From: an uncultured Muribaculaceae bacterium
GTDB taxonomy: Bacteria; Bacteroidota; Bacteroidia; Bacteroidales; Muribaculaceae
Length of the DNA: 64,000 nt
Direction: 5' to 3'
Assembly: GCA_934555895.1 (NCBI GenBank)
Contig: CAKTFH010000001.1
Coordinates: forward strand, 202,827-266,826
This document shows positions 26,680 through 36,473 of the stretch, in pieces (position 1 is the first letter of the stretch; each line of letters starts with the position of its first letter). The notes below the pieces were generated by a model that saw nothing but the letters and a program-made list of their open reading frames with translations, was not told the DNA's origin and did not search any database. The position numbers and the translations under genes were made by a program.

Positions 26680-29600
26680 TTATTTGGCTTTTGGAGTATG
26701 CGGCACGGGGAGCGTGCGCCCTTCAGGCGCGGGTCGCACCGACGGCTCGACGGAAAGGGTGTCGGCGGGTGCCAAGGGAACTTCGGGAATCTTGGGCCCG
26801 TTGTCTTTCTTGCGGCGCCAGAACGGCCGGAGGAACGAGAGGAATGAATCGAAATCTTTTTTGAGCACTATGCCCACGCCCTGGGTGGTGAGCGCCGTGC
26901 GCAGATAGTAGTTCTGGTCGTTATAGCGGTTATAGGCCTTCAGACGCCACATGCCGGGGCGGTCGAGGAGATATTCGAGGTCGAAATCGCCTATAAACTG
27001 CGAGGAATTGAGGGCATTGTCGCGGTAGCCGAAGTTGCCGTTGAACAGCAGGCGGTTGTTGAGCAGTCGCGACGAGAGGGCCACATCGACCTCCACATCG
27101 GAGAAGTCGCCGCGGTCTGAGCGGAATGTGGGCGCGATATTCCAGTTCTCCGAAAGGGAGCCGAGGATATTCGACAGTTGCGAAGAGATGGTGCTCGAAG
27201 CCACCGAAACGAGCTCGTTGCCCTTGGTGGTCGACGCCATGTAATCGGGGGTGTAGAATCGGTTAAGCGCCAGCAAGTAGATTATCTGGCGATTCATCAT
27301 GTCGTCGGTGGAGATGATGGAGCGCACCTTGCGGTAGATGTCGGTGGTGAGCGTGGGAAACTCGAGGTCGAATGCGATGTCGGGCGCCACGAGGTCGCCT
27401 GTGACATTCAGCACGGCATGTACCGGCACGTTGGTGCGGTTGAGGTCCTTGTCCTGCAGGAACGACTCGTCGAGGTCACTGAGGTTGGCGTTGAGGGCAT
27501 ACACGGCCGAGATGTCGAGCGCGGCGTTGTAGGGGTCGCCGCTGAAATTGATGCGGCTGCCGGGCTTGATAGTGAAATCCTTGATAATGATATCCTGCAG
27601 GGTGAAGTTGTAGTTGCCGCGCTCGAGGGTGTAGGTGCCGTGCATGCGGAGGTCGTTGTTGGCCGAACCATAGTCGAGCCTCAAGTGCCCCGAGCCGTTG
27701 GCGCGTATGCGGTCGCCGCCCACGGGGTCCATCACCAGATTGAGTCGCGCGTCGGGTGTGACACGCATCTGCAGCGAAATGTTGTAGTTCGACGGGGCCT
27801 CGTCGGCGAGCGCGGCGGCATTGCTGCGCAGACGGTTCACAAGGTCCATCGAAGTGTCGCGCTCATGGATGGTGTCGGTGAGCTCGGCCGCTACGGCGTT
27901 GCGGTCGCGGAAAGTGAGGAACGAAAGCTCTTCAGCCACTTCCCTGTCGGAGAGCACGAAGGTGAATGTGGAGCGCGGAGCCGTGGACATGTCGACCGAT
28001 ATGTCGACCACACCTGGATAGCCCTTGACGGCAGCGGAGCCGTTGCCGTATATCTTGCCGTACCACACGGGGTTGTCGCGCGGCGTGGTGTTGTAGCATA
28101 GGAAATCATAGGCGTTGCCGAGGGTGAAGTCGAATCTCGGCTCCTTGAAGAACGAGTGGCGCACCCATCCGTTGAGGCGGGCAGTGTGCCCCTCGGCGTC
28201 GGCCACGGTGATGCCGTCGAGACTGATGAGTCCCGGCCTGAAATGCACCGAATCACGGGCCACCGTATAGGTGGTATTGGTGAAATTGATACGCATCGAA
28301 AGGCTATCGGCCTGCGCGGCGCCCACGAGGTCGATATACTTGAAATTGCCGAAAAGACGCACCTTGCCCGAGGCGCGGCCCTGCAGATCGGAGCAGAACG
28401 CCGACATGAAAGGCTGCAGGAACGAGGCTTTCACACGCTGCACATCGAAGGTGATGTCGAGCGAGTCGGCCATGGGATAAATAGCGCCATAGATTTTAGA
28501 GGGCCGGTGCTCGTCGGTGTCGATGTCGGCGCCGAGCGTGATGGCACGTGTCTCAGGCTCCCACGAGGCCTTCACCAAGGCGTCGCCTATCACGGTCTTG
28601 TTGTAGCTAATGCCCTTCACACTCAGACCGGGTGTCTGCAGCACAGGCGCTGAGGAAAGGAGCGACGAGGCGGTAAATGTGCCCGTGGCGTCGCCACCGA
28701 GCATCACCTTGTCGATGCCGAGCGATTCGAAGAGGTAGTCGAGCGAAAAATTGCGCATGTCGAGGGTGAGCTGTTGCCAAGGGTCGGGGTCCACACTGCC
28801 GTTGATGCGCACGAACTGATTGGCGCGGTGCACATCGATGCCGTCGACATCGATGTGGTCTTTGCCGAAGATGCGCACCTTGGCCGGATTCACGGTCCAT
28901 GTGGAGTCATTGAAAGTGAGCTGACTGCGCTTTATGTCAACTGTCGTGAGCAGGGGGGCGCCCCCATCGGGACGGCTGAAAGCGGCGTTGATGCCCACCT
29001 CACCCTCATAGGCTCGCTCGCGATCTATTTTCCAAGAGATGCTTGTATCGATTCTGTCGTCTATACCCTGTGCCTGAGCCATAAGGAGCATCGGACCGCC
29101 TTTTGTCGGCATGGTTGTGGTGAAGTCGAATGTGGCCTTGGCGTCGGCGCCTCCGGCGAAGATACCGATGGCGGTATCCTCTATAAGGCGGCTCCCCTGA
29201 CGCAGATATGGAGCACTGATATTAAGCGCCACATCGCCCTCTGGAGCCGAAAAAGCGCCTGAGATATGCACCGGATAAATTATACTCAGCGGCCATCCGA
29301 AGAATCTGGCAGGGCGCTCGGTATCTTTCAGAGTGAAGGCATAGGAGAAATCGTTGAGACCTCCATCAGGAGCGTATACACCTGGGATGCCGGATGCCAG
29401 AGCCGGCATAATCGTAGCGAAGACGGAGCGTGCCTCAGAAACGATAGAAGCAAAATTGTAGTTGCCATGCAGCTCGCCGTCGATGAAGTCGCTGCGAAGT
29501 GTAAGCAGCTCCGGTGAACAGTCGAGGCGGAAGCTATGCAGCGTGAGCTCCTCGCCGTCGGGACGCCGCATGCGCACGCGGCTGAGGTCGGCCGAACCGT

Positions 29601-31311
29601 CGAGATGCGAAAAGTCAGCGCCTTCAAGAGCTATGTGGGCTTCTCCGCTGAAGTCGACTCCTGCGAGCTTATCTGTAAGATTGAGATGCGATGGGATGAA
29701 CCGGTCGAGGGTGATATCGGCCTCCACAAGGCGTCGCGATGGGTCGAGCGACCATCCGCCACTGAAGTTAAAAGCCATAAAATCGTTGTCGATGGCAGCA
29801 TTGCCACGCACCACGCCGTCGGCAAGAGCGGCATGAGCTGTAAGGCCGCTGTAACGCGCTCCACGGAACATGACCTCGTTGACCTCAATGTCGGCACTCC
29901 CCTCCTCCCTGGAGCCGCGGCGTGTGAGAGATGCCGTGAGGGCTACATCTGCCTGCTGCAGCTGCAGGTCGGGCAATATTCCGGAGAGGTCGGCATTACC
30001 TTTTGTGGACGCAGTGGCCGCAAGGCTGAACAGTTTCGGATCAGACCACATCCCCTTCACGCCGGCTTCGATGCTTCCCGGGCCCGTATCGAGCGTGAGA
30101 GATGCCGAAACATTGTTCTTGTCGAGAGCAGCGTCAATATCGACCGAGGTTTCACCGGCAGCAGCAACAGCCGCGAGCACACGGGGCGCAAAACGGTTGA
30201 GTTTCGCGAGTTCCCGAGCCACTTCTGTGCCCGATGTGCGCAATTGCAGGCCGTGGAGGCGCACATTGCGCTCTCCCGCATGGAACAAAGACGATGCATG
30301 CGCATCTAACGCGAACGTAGTGTGGCCGTCGGCCGAGATATCAGCTGAGAAAGTGAAATCCTCGGTGTTGCCCGAGGCCTCCAGCGTATTGAAGTTTACT
30401 TCCACAGGCCACCCGGCCAACTCGGGCACGAATGCGGCGAAATCGGCGAGGCATACATGGCTGCCGGGAGCGAGTCCGACCCTGTGCTGCCCGCTTTCAA
30501 TGGCCTGCCTCAAAGCGGTAATGCCTCCAGGCGTGTCAAGACGCATGTCGAGCAGTTCGATTTCAGATCGCGGAAGAAGCATCTTCACATTTCTGAGAGC
30601 CAAGGCCTGAGATGTCATCTCGCCTGTGGCGGTGAGATTGTCAACCACAAATCCGCTTAACTTTTCCTCGAAGCCCATGCGCTTGATCTGCACGGCATAG
30701 GTGTCGTTGCGCAGACAGGGCAGGCGAAGGTCGGCACGCAGATTGCCCACCTCTATGTGCTTAGGACTGAAAGGCATGCGCATGCCCGCCTCCACAGAGT
30801 CGGGCAGTGTCCCCTCATGATAGCTCACGGCCGACGAGCGAATCATCACCGTGTTGATTTTCAGGTCGAATGCCGTAGGAGGCTTGTTTTTGTCGCGCGG
30901 CTTCAGCGCGTCGATTATCGGCTGGATGTTGAGGGGAGCTCCGGCGCTGTCGCGATGCAGGCGTGCATCCATGCCGTTGAGCTCCACATAGTCGATGGTC
31001 ACAGGGTCGTCGGTGAGCAGACTGACGAGCCTCACTCCCGCTCCGAGACGGTGCACGGTTAGAGCCGTGTCGGCCGGAGCGGTGATTACAGCCACATTGC
31101 GAAGCACCACACGATTGAAAGGCACAATGCCAAGCCCTCCTACCTTTACCTCACAGCCTAAAAGCGTAGAAAGTTCCTGTTCGCATACACGCGCGATGCG
31201 GCCCTGAACGCCCGAGAGCGAAAGAGCCACATACAGAATCATGGGTGATGCCACACAAAGCAACAGCAGCGCCACCACCAGCGACCGCAATATGCGATAG
31301 AGGTTTTTCAC
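26680..31311 (-). CDS. TamB-like translocation/assembly module protein (DUF490)
   Basis: This very large protein (1543 residues from a GTG at 31311) has an N-terminal membrane anchor (YRILRSLVVALLLLCVASP). A long run of beta-rich AsmA/TamB-like repeats follows, then the conserved C-terminal DUF490 domain (about the last 400 residues: GNYNFTLQDIIIKDFTIKPGS, DLVAPDIAFDLEFP, IIYLLALNRFY, VDVALSSRLLNNRLLFNGNFGY). TamB-type proteins span the periplasm and help move lipids or outer-membrane proteins. An in-frame ATG at 31389 would add 26 residues, but that stretch looks intergenic and holds a possible -7 element, so GTG 31311 is preferred. The start is uncertain. Confidence 0.88.
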   Translation of the reverse strand: MKNLYRILRSLVVALLLLCVASPMILYVALSLSGVQGRIARVCEQELSTLLGCEVKVGGLGIVPFNRVVLRNVAVITAPADTALTVHRLGAGVRLVSLLTDDPVTIDYVELNGMDARLHRDSAGAPLNIQPIIDALKPRDKNKPPTAFDLKINTVMIRSSAVSYHEGTLPDSVEAGMRMPFSPKHIEVGNLRADLRLPCLRNDTYAVQIKRMGFEEKLSGFVVDNLTATGEMTSQALALRNVKMLLPRSEIELLDMRLDTPGGITALRQAIESGQHRVGLAPGSHVCLADFAAFVPELAGWPVEVNFNTLEASGNTEDFTFSADISADGHTTFALDAHASSLFHAGERNVRLHGLQLRTSGTEVARELAKLNRFAPRVLAAVAAAGETSVDIDAALDKNNVSASLTLDTGPGSIEAGVKGMWSDPKLFSLAATASTKGNADLSGILPDLQLQQADVALTASLTRRGSREEGSADIEVNEVMFRGARYSGLTAHAALADGVVRGNAAIDNDFMAFNFSGGWSLDPSRRLVEADITLDRFIPSHLNLTDKLAGVDFSGEAHIALEGADFSHLDGSADLSRVRMRRPDGEELTLHSFRLDCSPELLTLRSDFIDGELHGNYNFASIVSEARSVFATIMPALASGIPGVYAPDGGLNDFSYAFTLKDTERPARFFGWPLSIIYPVHISGAFSAPEGDVALNISAPYLRQGSRLIEDTAIGIFAGGADAKATFDFTTTMPTKGGPMLLMAQAQGIDDRIDTSISWKIDRERAYEGEVGINAAFSRPDGGAPLLTTVDIKRSQLTFNDSTWTVNPAKVRIFGKDHIDVDGIDVHRANQFVRINGSVDPDPWQQLTLDMRNFSLDYLFESLGIDKVMLGGDATGTFTASSLLSSAPVLQTPGLSVKGISYNKTVIGDALVKASWEPETRAITLGADIDTDEHRPSKIYGAIYPMADSLDITFDVQRVKASFLQPFMSAFCSDLQGRASGKVRLFGNFKYIDLVGAAQADSLSMRINFTNTTYTVARDSVHFRPGLISLDGITVADAEGHTARLNGWVRHSFFKEPRFDFTLGNAYDFLCYNTTPRDNPVWYGKIYGNGSAAVKGYPGVVDISVDMSTAPRSTFTFVLSDREVAEELSFLTFRDRNAVAAELTDTIHERDTSMDLVNRLRSNAAALADEAPSNYNISLQMRVTPDARLNLVMDPVGGDRIRANGSGHLRLDYGSANNDLRMHGTYTLERGNYNFTLQDIIIKDFTIKPGSRINFSGDPYNAALDISAVYALNANLSDLDESFLQDKDLNRTNVPVHAVLNVTGDLVAPDIAFDLEFPTLTTDIYRKVRSIISTDDMMNRQIIYLLALNRFYTPDYMASTTKGNELVSVASSTISSQLSNILGSLSENWNIAPTFRSDRGDFSDVEVDVALSSRLLNNRLLFNGNFGYRDNALNSSQFIGDFDLEYLLDRPGMWRLKAYNRYNDQNYYLRTALTTQGVGIVLKKDFDSFLSFLRPFWRRKKDNGPKIPEVPLAPADTLSVEPSVRPAPEGRTLPVPHTPKAK

Positions 31312-31315
31312 AATG

Positions 31316-31323
31316 CGAAGGTA
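31316..31323 (-). promoter_or_regulatory. Possible -7 element (TACCTTCG) for tamB
   Basis: TACCTTCG is one base off TAnnTTTG and lies just before the proposed GTG start. If it is used, the transcript would be almost leaderless. The same variant occurs before the operon at 22080. Confidence 0.3.
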
Positions 31324-31439
31324 GCTATTTTTTCTTTTTTGTTTTGCATATACAGAGGGAATATGTAATTTTGTTTCGCAGAGCCGCATGTTTTCTCCCC
31401 ACGGCTACTTTGCAAAAACGTTTCACCATTAATCGAGAT

Positions 31440-31964
31440 ATGAGTTTAAGAGCATGGATATCCGCCGCAGCGATGTGTGTGGCGCTTATTTCCGGAGGCC
31501 CCGTTGCAAAATCAGCCAACAGCTACAGAGGCGAGAAAACCGTTTCTCTCGGCGTCGGATACCATTCTTTCAACCAATCGGCCCTTGCCGAAGTAGGCTT
31601 CACATACCGCTTCTCTACATATTTCCGCCTGGCTCCTTCGGTGCAGTATGTGTTCCGCCGCCATAATGAAGATGCCATGCAGATAAACCTCAATGCCGAA
31701 GTGCCGCTTCCAGTTGCGGCCCGTTGCGACATCTACCCACTGGCAGGTCTGTGCTACACGAGCTGGAACCACCACGGCACTCTTCTCAATCCCGACAATA
31801 ATCATGATGTGGGCACCCGTACCTCACGCCTCGGCATCAATGCCGGAGCCGGATTCAACATTCGCTTTCCAGGAGCGCTCAGGCTCGGCGCAAGCGCAGG
31901 CTACACCTTTGTTAAGGGATATCACGGAGCATTCGTGGTGGCGCGTATAGCCTATGCATTCTAA
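31440..31964 (+). CDS. Small outer-membrane beta-barrel protein
   Basis: The 174-residue protein has a signal peptide (MSLRAWISAAAMCVALISGGPVAKSA). Amphipathic strands with alternating aromatic residues follow (VSLGVGYHSFNQSALAEVGFTYRF, YPLAGLCYTSW, GINAGAGFNIRF, ASAGYTFVKGYHGAFVVARIAYAF). The terminal Phe is typical of outer-membrane barrels. Its function is unknown. It is divergent from tamB and 54 bp upstream of ferritin. Confidence 0.82.
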   Translation: MSLRAWISAAAMCVALISGGPVAKSANSYRGEKTVSLGVGYHSFNQSALAEVGFTYRFSTYFRLAPSVQYVFRRHNEDAMQINLNAEVPLPVAARCDIYPLAGLCYTSWNHHGTLLNPDNNHDVGTRTSRLGINAGAGFNIRFPGALRLGASAGYTFVKGYHGAFVVARIAYAF

Positions 31965-32018
31965 ATGAAACCGACGCATCACTCTGCGCCAAAATCAAAT
32001 AATAAACCCATATTCAAA

Positions 32019-32540
32019 ATGTTAAACCAGGAAGTTGAAAAAGCGTTAAACGCCCAAATCAATGCCGAGTTCTGGTCGGCATATTTATACCTCTCGATGT
32101 CGATGCACTTCGCCCATGAAGGCTATGCAGGCATTGCAAACTGGTACATGGTACAGTTCAAGGAGGAGCAGGCACATGCCACCATCTTCATGAACTACGT
32201 GAACTCCCGCGGCGGCAAAGTAGTGCTCGCACCTATCGCCGAAGTAGACTCGGAATGGGAGAACCCGCTGGCAGCCTTCACTGCCACTCTCGCCCACGAG
32301 CAGAAAGTGACGGCGCTCATCAACGCTCTCTATGCCACAGCAACAAATGCTAACGACTATGCCACCCAGAACATGCTCCAGTGGTTCATCAACGAGCAGG
32401 TTGAGGAGGAGGAGAACGCACGCGACTACATCGACGCCCTCAAGAAAATAGGCGACAACGGCTACGGCCTCTACATGTTCGACAAAGAACTCGCCGCCCG
32501 CACCTATGTGACTCCCTCGCCCCTCGCAGGCAAGGAATAA
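32019..32540 (+). CDS. ftnA: Bacterial ferritin
   Basis: The 173-residue four-helix protein oxidises Fe(II) and stores iron as a mineral core. Ferroxidase ligands are visible: Glu17 (QINAEFWSAYLYLSM), Glu50 and His53 (KEEQAHA), and acidic residues in NEQVEEEENARDYI. The ATG at 32019 begins the canonical MLNQEVEKALNAQINAE sequence; upstream codons are leader. A strong hairpin follows. The symbol is by family and was not confirmed by comparison. Confidence 0.95.
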   Translation: MLNQEVEKALNAQINAEFWSAYLYLSMSMHFAHEGYAGIANWYMVQFKEEQAHATIFMNYVNSRGGKVVLAPIAEVDSEWENPLAAFTATLAHEQKVTALINALYATATNANDYATQNMLQWFINEQVEEEENARDYIDALKKIGDNGYGLYMFDKELAARTYVTPSPLAGKE

Positions 32541-32563
32541 TATCCTGAGTAGATAAGACACAA

Positions 32564-32621
32564 CACCGGCAGCCATTTGCTCCACGAAGGGAGAATGGTT
32601 GCCGGTGCTTTATTTTGCTTT
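32564..32621 (+). terminator. Terminator after ferritin
   Basis: The arms 32564-32577 and 32594-32607 (CACCGGCA paired with TGCCGGTG, near-complete over 13-14 bp) form a hairpin followed by CTTTATTTTGCTTTTTTT. It separates the convergent ferritin and PHP genes. Confidence 0.75.
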
Positions 32622-32627
32622 TTTTAT

Positions 32628-33437
32628 TCAAATAGAGTCGAGAAGGCCGAATGCATAAGAGCGAGAGGCGTCGATGAGGGCGGGCACATGGGCATCGGAA
32701 TTGACAATCATGGGCACACCGGCCTCCCTCAGGCGCCTGAGATAACGCCCGGCGGGGAATATGCGGCCATGCTCAGCGTAAGCCTTGGTGTTGATTTCCA
32801 CCACTACCCCGCTCCGGATTATAGCGTCAATAAAACTGCCGATGATGCTACAGTACCAGGGGGCGTCCTCTATGCCGGGTTGGAAATGCGAAGCGTTGTG
32901 GGCTATCTTGTCGAAATGTCCGAGGATGTCGAAGCCGGCCGAAGCGAGCATGCGCATGCTCTGGGAGTAGAACGTTTCGACTACATAGCGGATGTCATCG
33001 CGGAATTTCAGATGCATGTTGCGGTTGAAGCGCTCGAAACGGCCGTCGATATCGATGTATTCCCCTTCCTGATTGGGAATGAAATGCACCGAGCCGATGG
33101 TGTAGTCAAGGCCAAGCGACCGGAAATAGGGGTGCGACGGGCCCCAATTGTCACCGAGATAGTCCACCTCCATCCCGGCATAGAAGCGGCACCCGAAAGA
33201 TCCGTGCTCACGCCTGATGCGCTCCACCTCGGCGAGATATTCGGGCACTTTCGACGCCGCCATGTTGCACGGCGACTCGATGGGCACAGGTGAGTGAGGG
33301 GTGAAACCATAGTGTGTGAAGCCACGCGCCACAGCCTCGCGGGCGAAAGCCTCCATCTGTGCGCGGCCGTCGCAAAACTGTGTGTGACTGTGCAGTGTGT
33401 ACAGGCGACTGTCGCCCAGCTCCTTTATTATATCCAT
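32628..33437 (-). CDS. PHP-domain phosphatase, histidinol-phosphatase-like
   Basis: The 269-residue PHP-family metal-dependent phosphoesterase has metal ligands in LHSHTQFCDG, FTPHSP, GMEVDYL, DILGHFDKI and VNSDAH. The order fits HisK/HisJ-type histidinol phosphatases. A role in histidine synthesis is possible, but no his genes are nearby. It is 9 bp downstream of cstA, so the two are likely cotranscribed. Confidence 0.9.
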   Translation of the reverse strand: MDIIKELGDSRLYTLHSHTQFCDGRAQMEAFAREAVARGFTHYGFTPHSPVPIESPCNMAASKVPEYLAEVERIRREHGSFGCRFYAGMEVDYLGDNWGPSHPYFRSLGLDYTIGSVHFIPNQEGEYIDIDGRFERFNRNMHLKFRDDIRYVVETFYSQSMRMLASAGFDILGHFDKIAHNASHFQPGIEDAPWYCSIIGSFIDAIIRSGVVVEINTKAYAEHGRIFPAGRYLRRLREAGVPMIVNSDAHVPALIDASRSYAFGLLDSI

Positions 33438-33446
33438 CGTTCAGTA

Positions 33447-34898
33447 TCAGAGTGTTTCGGGTACAGGCCTACGCGACAGCTGCCAGCGGCAGAACATGGC
33501 TGTGAGCAGCGCCGATACGGCGATGCCGGCGCCCACACCAACGGCGTAGGGAAGCGCGAAGCCTTCAGGCCGGGGAGCCACAAGCAGATAGCTCACCGAC
33601 ACCACAGTCATGAACATGGCCGGAAGCAGCGTGATGTAGAAGAAACGTGAATGACGCGCCAGATACACCGTGCATGCCCAGAGGGTGAACACGGCCAGAG
33701 TCTGGTTGCTCCACGCGAAATATCGCCACAGGATGTTGAAATCGATGTTCATTATCAGGAAGGTGGCCACAAAGAGCGGCAGACTCACCACCGCCCTGTG
33801 CCACAACTTCTTCTGCGAGAATCCGGTGATGTCGGCCACCATGAGGCGGCAGCTGCGCAGGGCGGTGTCGCCGGTGGTGATGGGGGCGGCGATCACACCT
33901 ATCACGGCCAAAAGACCGCCCACCGGTCCGAGCCACGAGATGGAGATTTCATGTATGAGCGAGCTCGGGTTGTGGCCGGGAACGGCCATATAGGCGTCGA
34001 GACCTTCATAGCCGCCGGTGAATGTAATCGTGGCCGAAGCCCAGATGAGCGCCACAATGCCCTCGGCCACCATGGCGCCGTAGAATACCGGTTTGGCCTG
34101 ACGCTCGTTCTTGAGGCACCGGGCCATCATGGGTGACTGTGTGGCGTGGAAACCCGAAATGGCGCCGCAGGCTATGGAGATGAAGAGCATCGGAAACACA
34201 GGATGTGTGCCCCGCAAAGCCTCGGGATAACGGTTGCCGATGCCTCCGGCAAAAGGTTCCGGCATGGTGACATCGCCGAAAAGCATCACCGCCACCAGTC
34301 CCACAGCCATGAACAGAAGCACGGCGGCGAAGAGCGGATAGATGTTGCCTATGAGCTTGTCGATGGGAAACATGGTGGCCAGCAGATAGTAAATGAATAT
34401 GACCACGGCCCAGAACGTGGCGTCGAGGCTCTCAGGAGTAAGCGACGCTATCAGACCCGAGGTGGTGACCACAAAAACGGCTCCCACGAGTATGAGCAGC
34501 ACTATGGAGAAGACCCTCATGACCTGACGCACACCGCTGCCGAGTTGCACGCCTACTATTTCGGGGAGCGACGCCCCGTCGGAGCGGAGCGATATCATAC
34601 CGGAAACGAAATCGTGCACCGCACCGGCGAAGATAGTGCCAAGCACTATCCAGAGAAATGCCGCCGGGCCATACATCACGCCCATTATGGCGCCGAAGAT
34701 AGGCCCGAGGCCGGCTATGTTGAGAAACTGCACGAGAAACACCTTCCATGCCTTCATGGGCACGAAATCAACCCCGTCGGGATGTGTCATCGCCGGTGTA
34801 GCGCGGTCGGGCTCCACGCCGAATACTTTAGCCGTGAAGGTACCGTAGATAAAGTAGCCCGCTATGAGCGCAGCGAGCGATACAAGAAATGTAATCAC
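33447..34898 (-). CDS. cstA: Carbon starvation protein CstA family transporter
   Basis: The 483-residue protein has about 12-14 hydrophobic helices. CstA signatures include QFLNIAGLGPIFGAIMG, GTIFAGAVHDFVSGMIS, ACGAISGFHATQSPMMARC and AAPITTGDTALRS. Characterised CstA proteins take up peptides or pyruvate during carbon limitation. At 483 residues it is shorter than E. coli CstA (about 700), which is common in Bacteroidota. It sits between a TPR/PD40 gene and a PHP phosphatase. Confidence 0.95.
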   Translation of the reverse strand: MITFLVSLAALIAGYFIYGTFTAKVFGVEPDRATPAMTHPDGVDFVPMKAWKVFLVQFLNIAGLGPIFGAIMGVMYGPAAFLWIVLGTIFAGAVHDFVSGMISLRSDGASLPEIVGVQLGSGVRQVMRVFSIVLLILVGAVFVVTTSGLIASLTPESLDATFWAVVIFIYYLLATMFPIDKLIGNIYPLFAAVLLFMAVGLVAVMLFGDVTMPEPFAGGIGNRYPEALRGTHPVFPMLFISIACGAISGFHATQSPMMARCLKNERQAKPVFYGAMVAEGIVALIWASATITFTGGYEGLDAYMAVPGHNPSSLIHEISISWLGPVGGLLAVIGVIAAPITTGDTALRSCRLMVADITGFSQKKLWHRAVVSLPLFVATFLIMNIDFNILWRYFAWSNQTLAVFTLWACTVYLARHSRFFYITLLPAMFMTVVSVSYLLVAPRPEGFALPYAVGVGAGIAVSALLTAMFCRWQLSRRPVPETL

Positions 34899-34949
34899 AG
34901 GATATTATTTAAGGCAAAGAATACTGATTCGGAGAGGAGAACGAATGCT

Positions 34950-36359
34950 TCACTGGTCGCTCTCGGCTTTCACTACCGCGTTGCGGAGCTCGAGGAGGTT
35001 GTCGCGGAGCGTAGCCACCTCCTGCTCGAGCTGGGTGATGCTTCCGGCTGTTTCGATGTTGCCTTTCGCATAGCCCTCGCGAAGCGCTGCCAGACGGCGC
35101 TGAGCCTCGGTGAGCTTTGCAAGACCCACCTGACATGCGTGCATGGCCTCCACGGCTTCAGGATTATGGAAATCCTTATATGTCGTAAGCACTCCACGGC
35201 CCGGGATGTATATTTCAAATTGCTTGCGCGAGGCCTTGGCATCGGGCTCGATGGCCTTGATTTTCTCAATCAGGGCCTTGCGGTCGGTGCCGGGATTCCA
35301 GGTGTCGGCTATGGATGTAAGGCGCGCCCTCGCGGCGAGGTCGGGAGCGTCGGGGTCAATGTTGCGGCGCAGCTCCTGAGGCACAAACACATAAATTGTC
35401 ACTTTGCCGGGGATGCGGTTGCGGTCGGTGGCCCACCATCCCACACCGGTGAGCTCGTCGATGGCGAGCATATAGTCGTCGTAGGGCGAGTTGTAGGGCA
35501 TGCCGAGGTTCTGCGGCTGCAGGAAACCGCTATCGCCACGCCTCGAGATATAGATGTCGAGACCGCCAAGACCATCCTCACCGCCGTCGGAAGCATAGTA
35601 AAGCGTGATTCCGTCGGGCATGAGGAAGGGATAGTTGGCGTCGGCGCCAAGCGAAAGGTCGGCGCCAAGCGGCGTGGGCTGCTCCCAGGTGTCGCCGTAG
35701 AGAGCCGACGAAGAGAATAGCTGGAATGAGCCGTCGTCCGAAGCTGGAGCCGCCCATATCATCTCACGCTGGCTCTGAGGCTCATAGACCACGGTAGGGT
35801 CGGCTGCGGGAAACGATTCGGGGAGCACGCGGGTGCTGTTAAGCGAGCCGCTTTCGGGCGAAAGACGGTAATGTGTGAAGAAATCCTCGGCGTCAACCGT
35901 GAGTGAATCGATTACCTCGATCTGCTCCACACGGTGCAAAGCATTGTCGACACGGTCGATTTTCTCGGAAACAGGCTCCGACTCGTCCTCGGCGATGACA
36001 CGCTTGCGCTTCATGAGGGTTTTCTTGTAGTCCTCGATGAGGGTGCGGGCCTCGTCGATGGCATATCGGTCGGCGGCCATGGAGGCAAGACCGAGTATGG
36101 CATCACGGTTGCCACGGGTACGGGCGATGCCGTAGGCTTCGGTCGCAGCAGCCTCATCACCCACAGCGAGATAATAGTCACCCAGCAGTTTTGGGGCTTC
36201 GCTCTCCTTTGGCGAAGCTTCGGTGATGTTGCGTAGCATCTCGATAGCGGCGTTCATGTCGCCGTCTTCGGCGAGACGGCGGGCATCGTCGATGGTCTGA
36301 GCCTGTGCCCCCGCGCAGGAGGCCAGAAGAATGAAGGCCGATAGTATGTTGACTTTCAT
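34950..36359 (-). CDS. Periplasmic TPR plus PD40 (WD40-like) protein
   Basis: The 469-residue protein has a signal peptide (MKVNILSAFILLASCAGAQA) with a possible lipobox (LLASC). TPR-like helices cover about 22-110. A PD40 beta-propeller segment lies at about 190-310 (NYPFLMPDGITLYYASDGGEDGLGGLDIYISRR; SPYDDYMLAIDELTGVGWWATDRN), and a coiled-coil C-terminus (KLTEAQRRLAALREGYAK to TLRDNLLELRNAV) ends the protein. TPR plus PD40 recalls T9SS PorE and OmpA-linked PD40 proteins, but no OmpA domain is present. Its role is unknown. It is transcribed toward cstA with a 51-bp gap. Confidence 0.85.
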   Translation of the reverse strand: MKVNILSAFILLASCAGAQAQTIDDARRLAEDGDMNAAIEMLRNITEASPKESEAPKLLGDYYLAVGDEAAATEAYGIARTRGNRDAILGLASMAADRYAIDEARTLIEDYKKTLMKRKRVIAEDESEPVSEKIDRVDNALHRVEQIEVIDSLTVDAEDFFTHYRLSPESGSLNSTRVLPESFPAADPTVVYEPQSQREMIWAAPASDDGSFQLFSSSALYGDTWEQPTPLGADLSLGADANYPFLMPDGITLYYASDGGEDGLGGLDIYISRRGDSGFLQPQNLGMPYNSPYDDYMLAIDELTGVGWWATDRNRIPGKVTIYVFVPQELRRNIDPDAPDLAARARLTSIADTWNPGTDRKALIEKIKAIEPDAKASRKQFEIYIPGRGVLTTYKDFHNPEAVEAMHACQVGLAKLTEAQRRLAALREGYAKGNIETAGSITQLEQEVATLRDNLLELRNAVVKAESDQ

Positions 36360-36453
36360 AAGGGTGTCAGAAGAAAATTTTCCTTGTAAAATTACACACT
36401 ATTTCTCAAACGATGAAATTTCCACCTCATTTTCATTCTTTTTCAGAAATGGT

Positions 36454-36461
36454 CAAAGTTA
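36454..36461 (-). promoter_or_regulatory. -7 element for the TPR/PD40 gene
   Basis: TAACTTTG on the minus strand lies 95 nt upstream of the ATG at 36359. A 22-bp palindrome (36474-36495) occupies the -25 to -45 zone instead of a plain -33 motif. Confidence 0.5.
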
Positions 36462-36473
36462 AAGGGGCGCTAT

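Noticed and set aside
27178..28101. Plus-strand open frames across tamB
   Set aside because: They are antisense to an intact TamB-like gene and have shadow-type composition.
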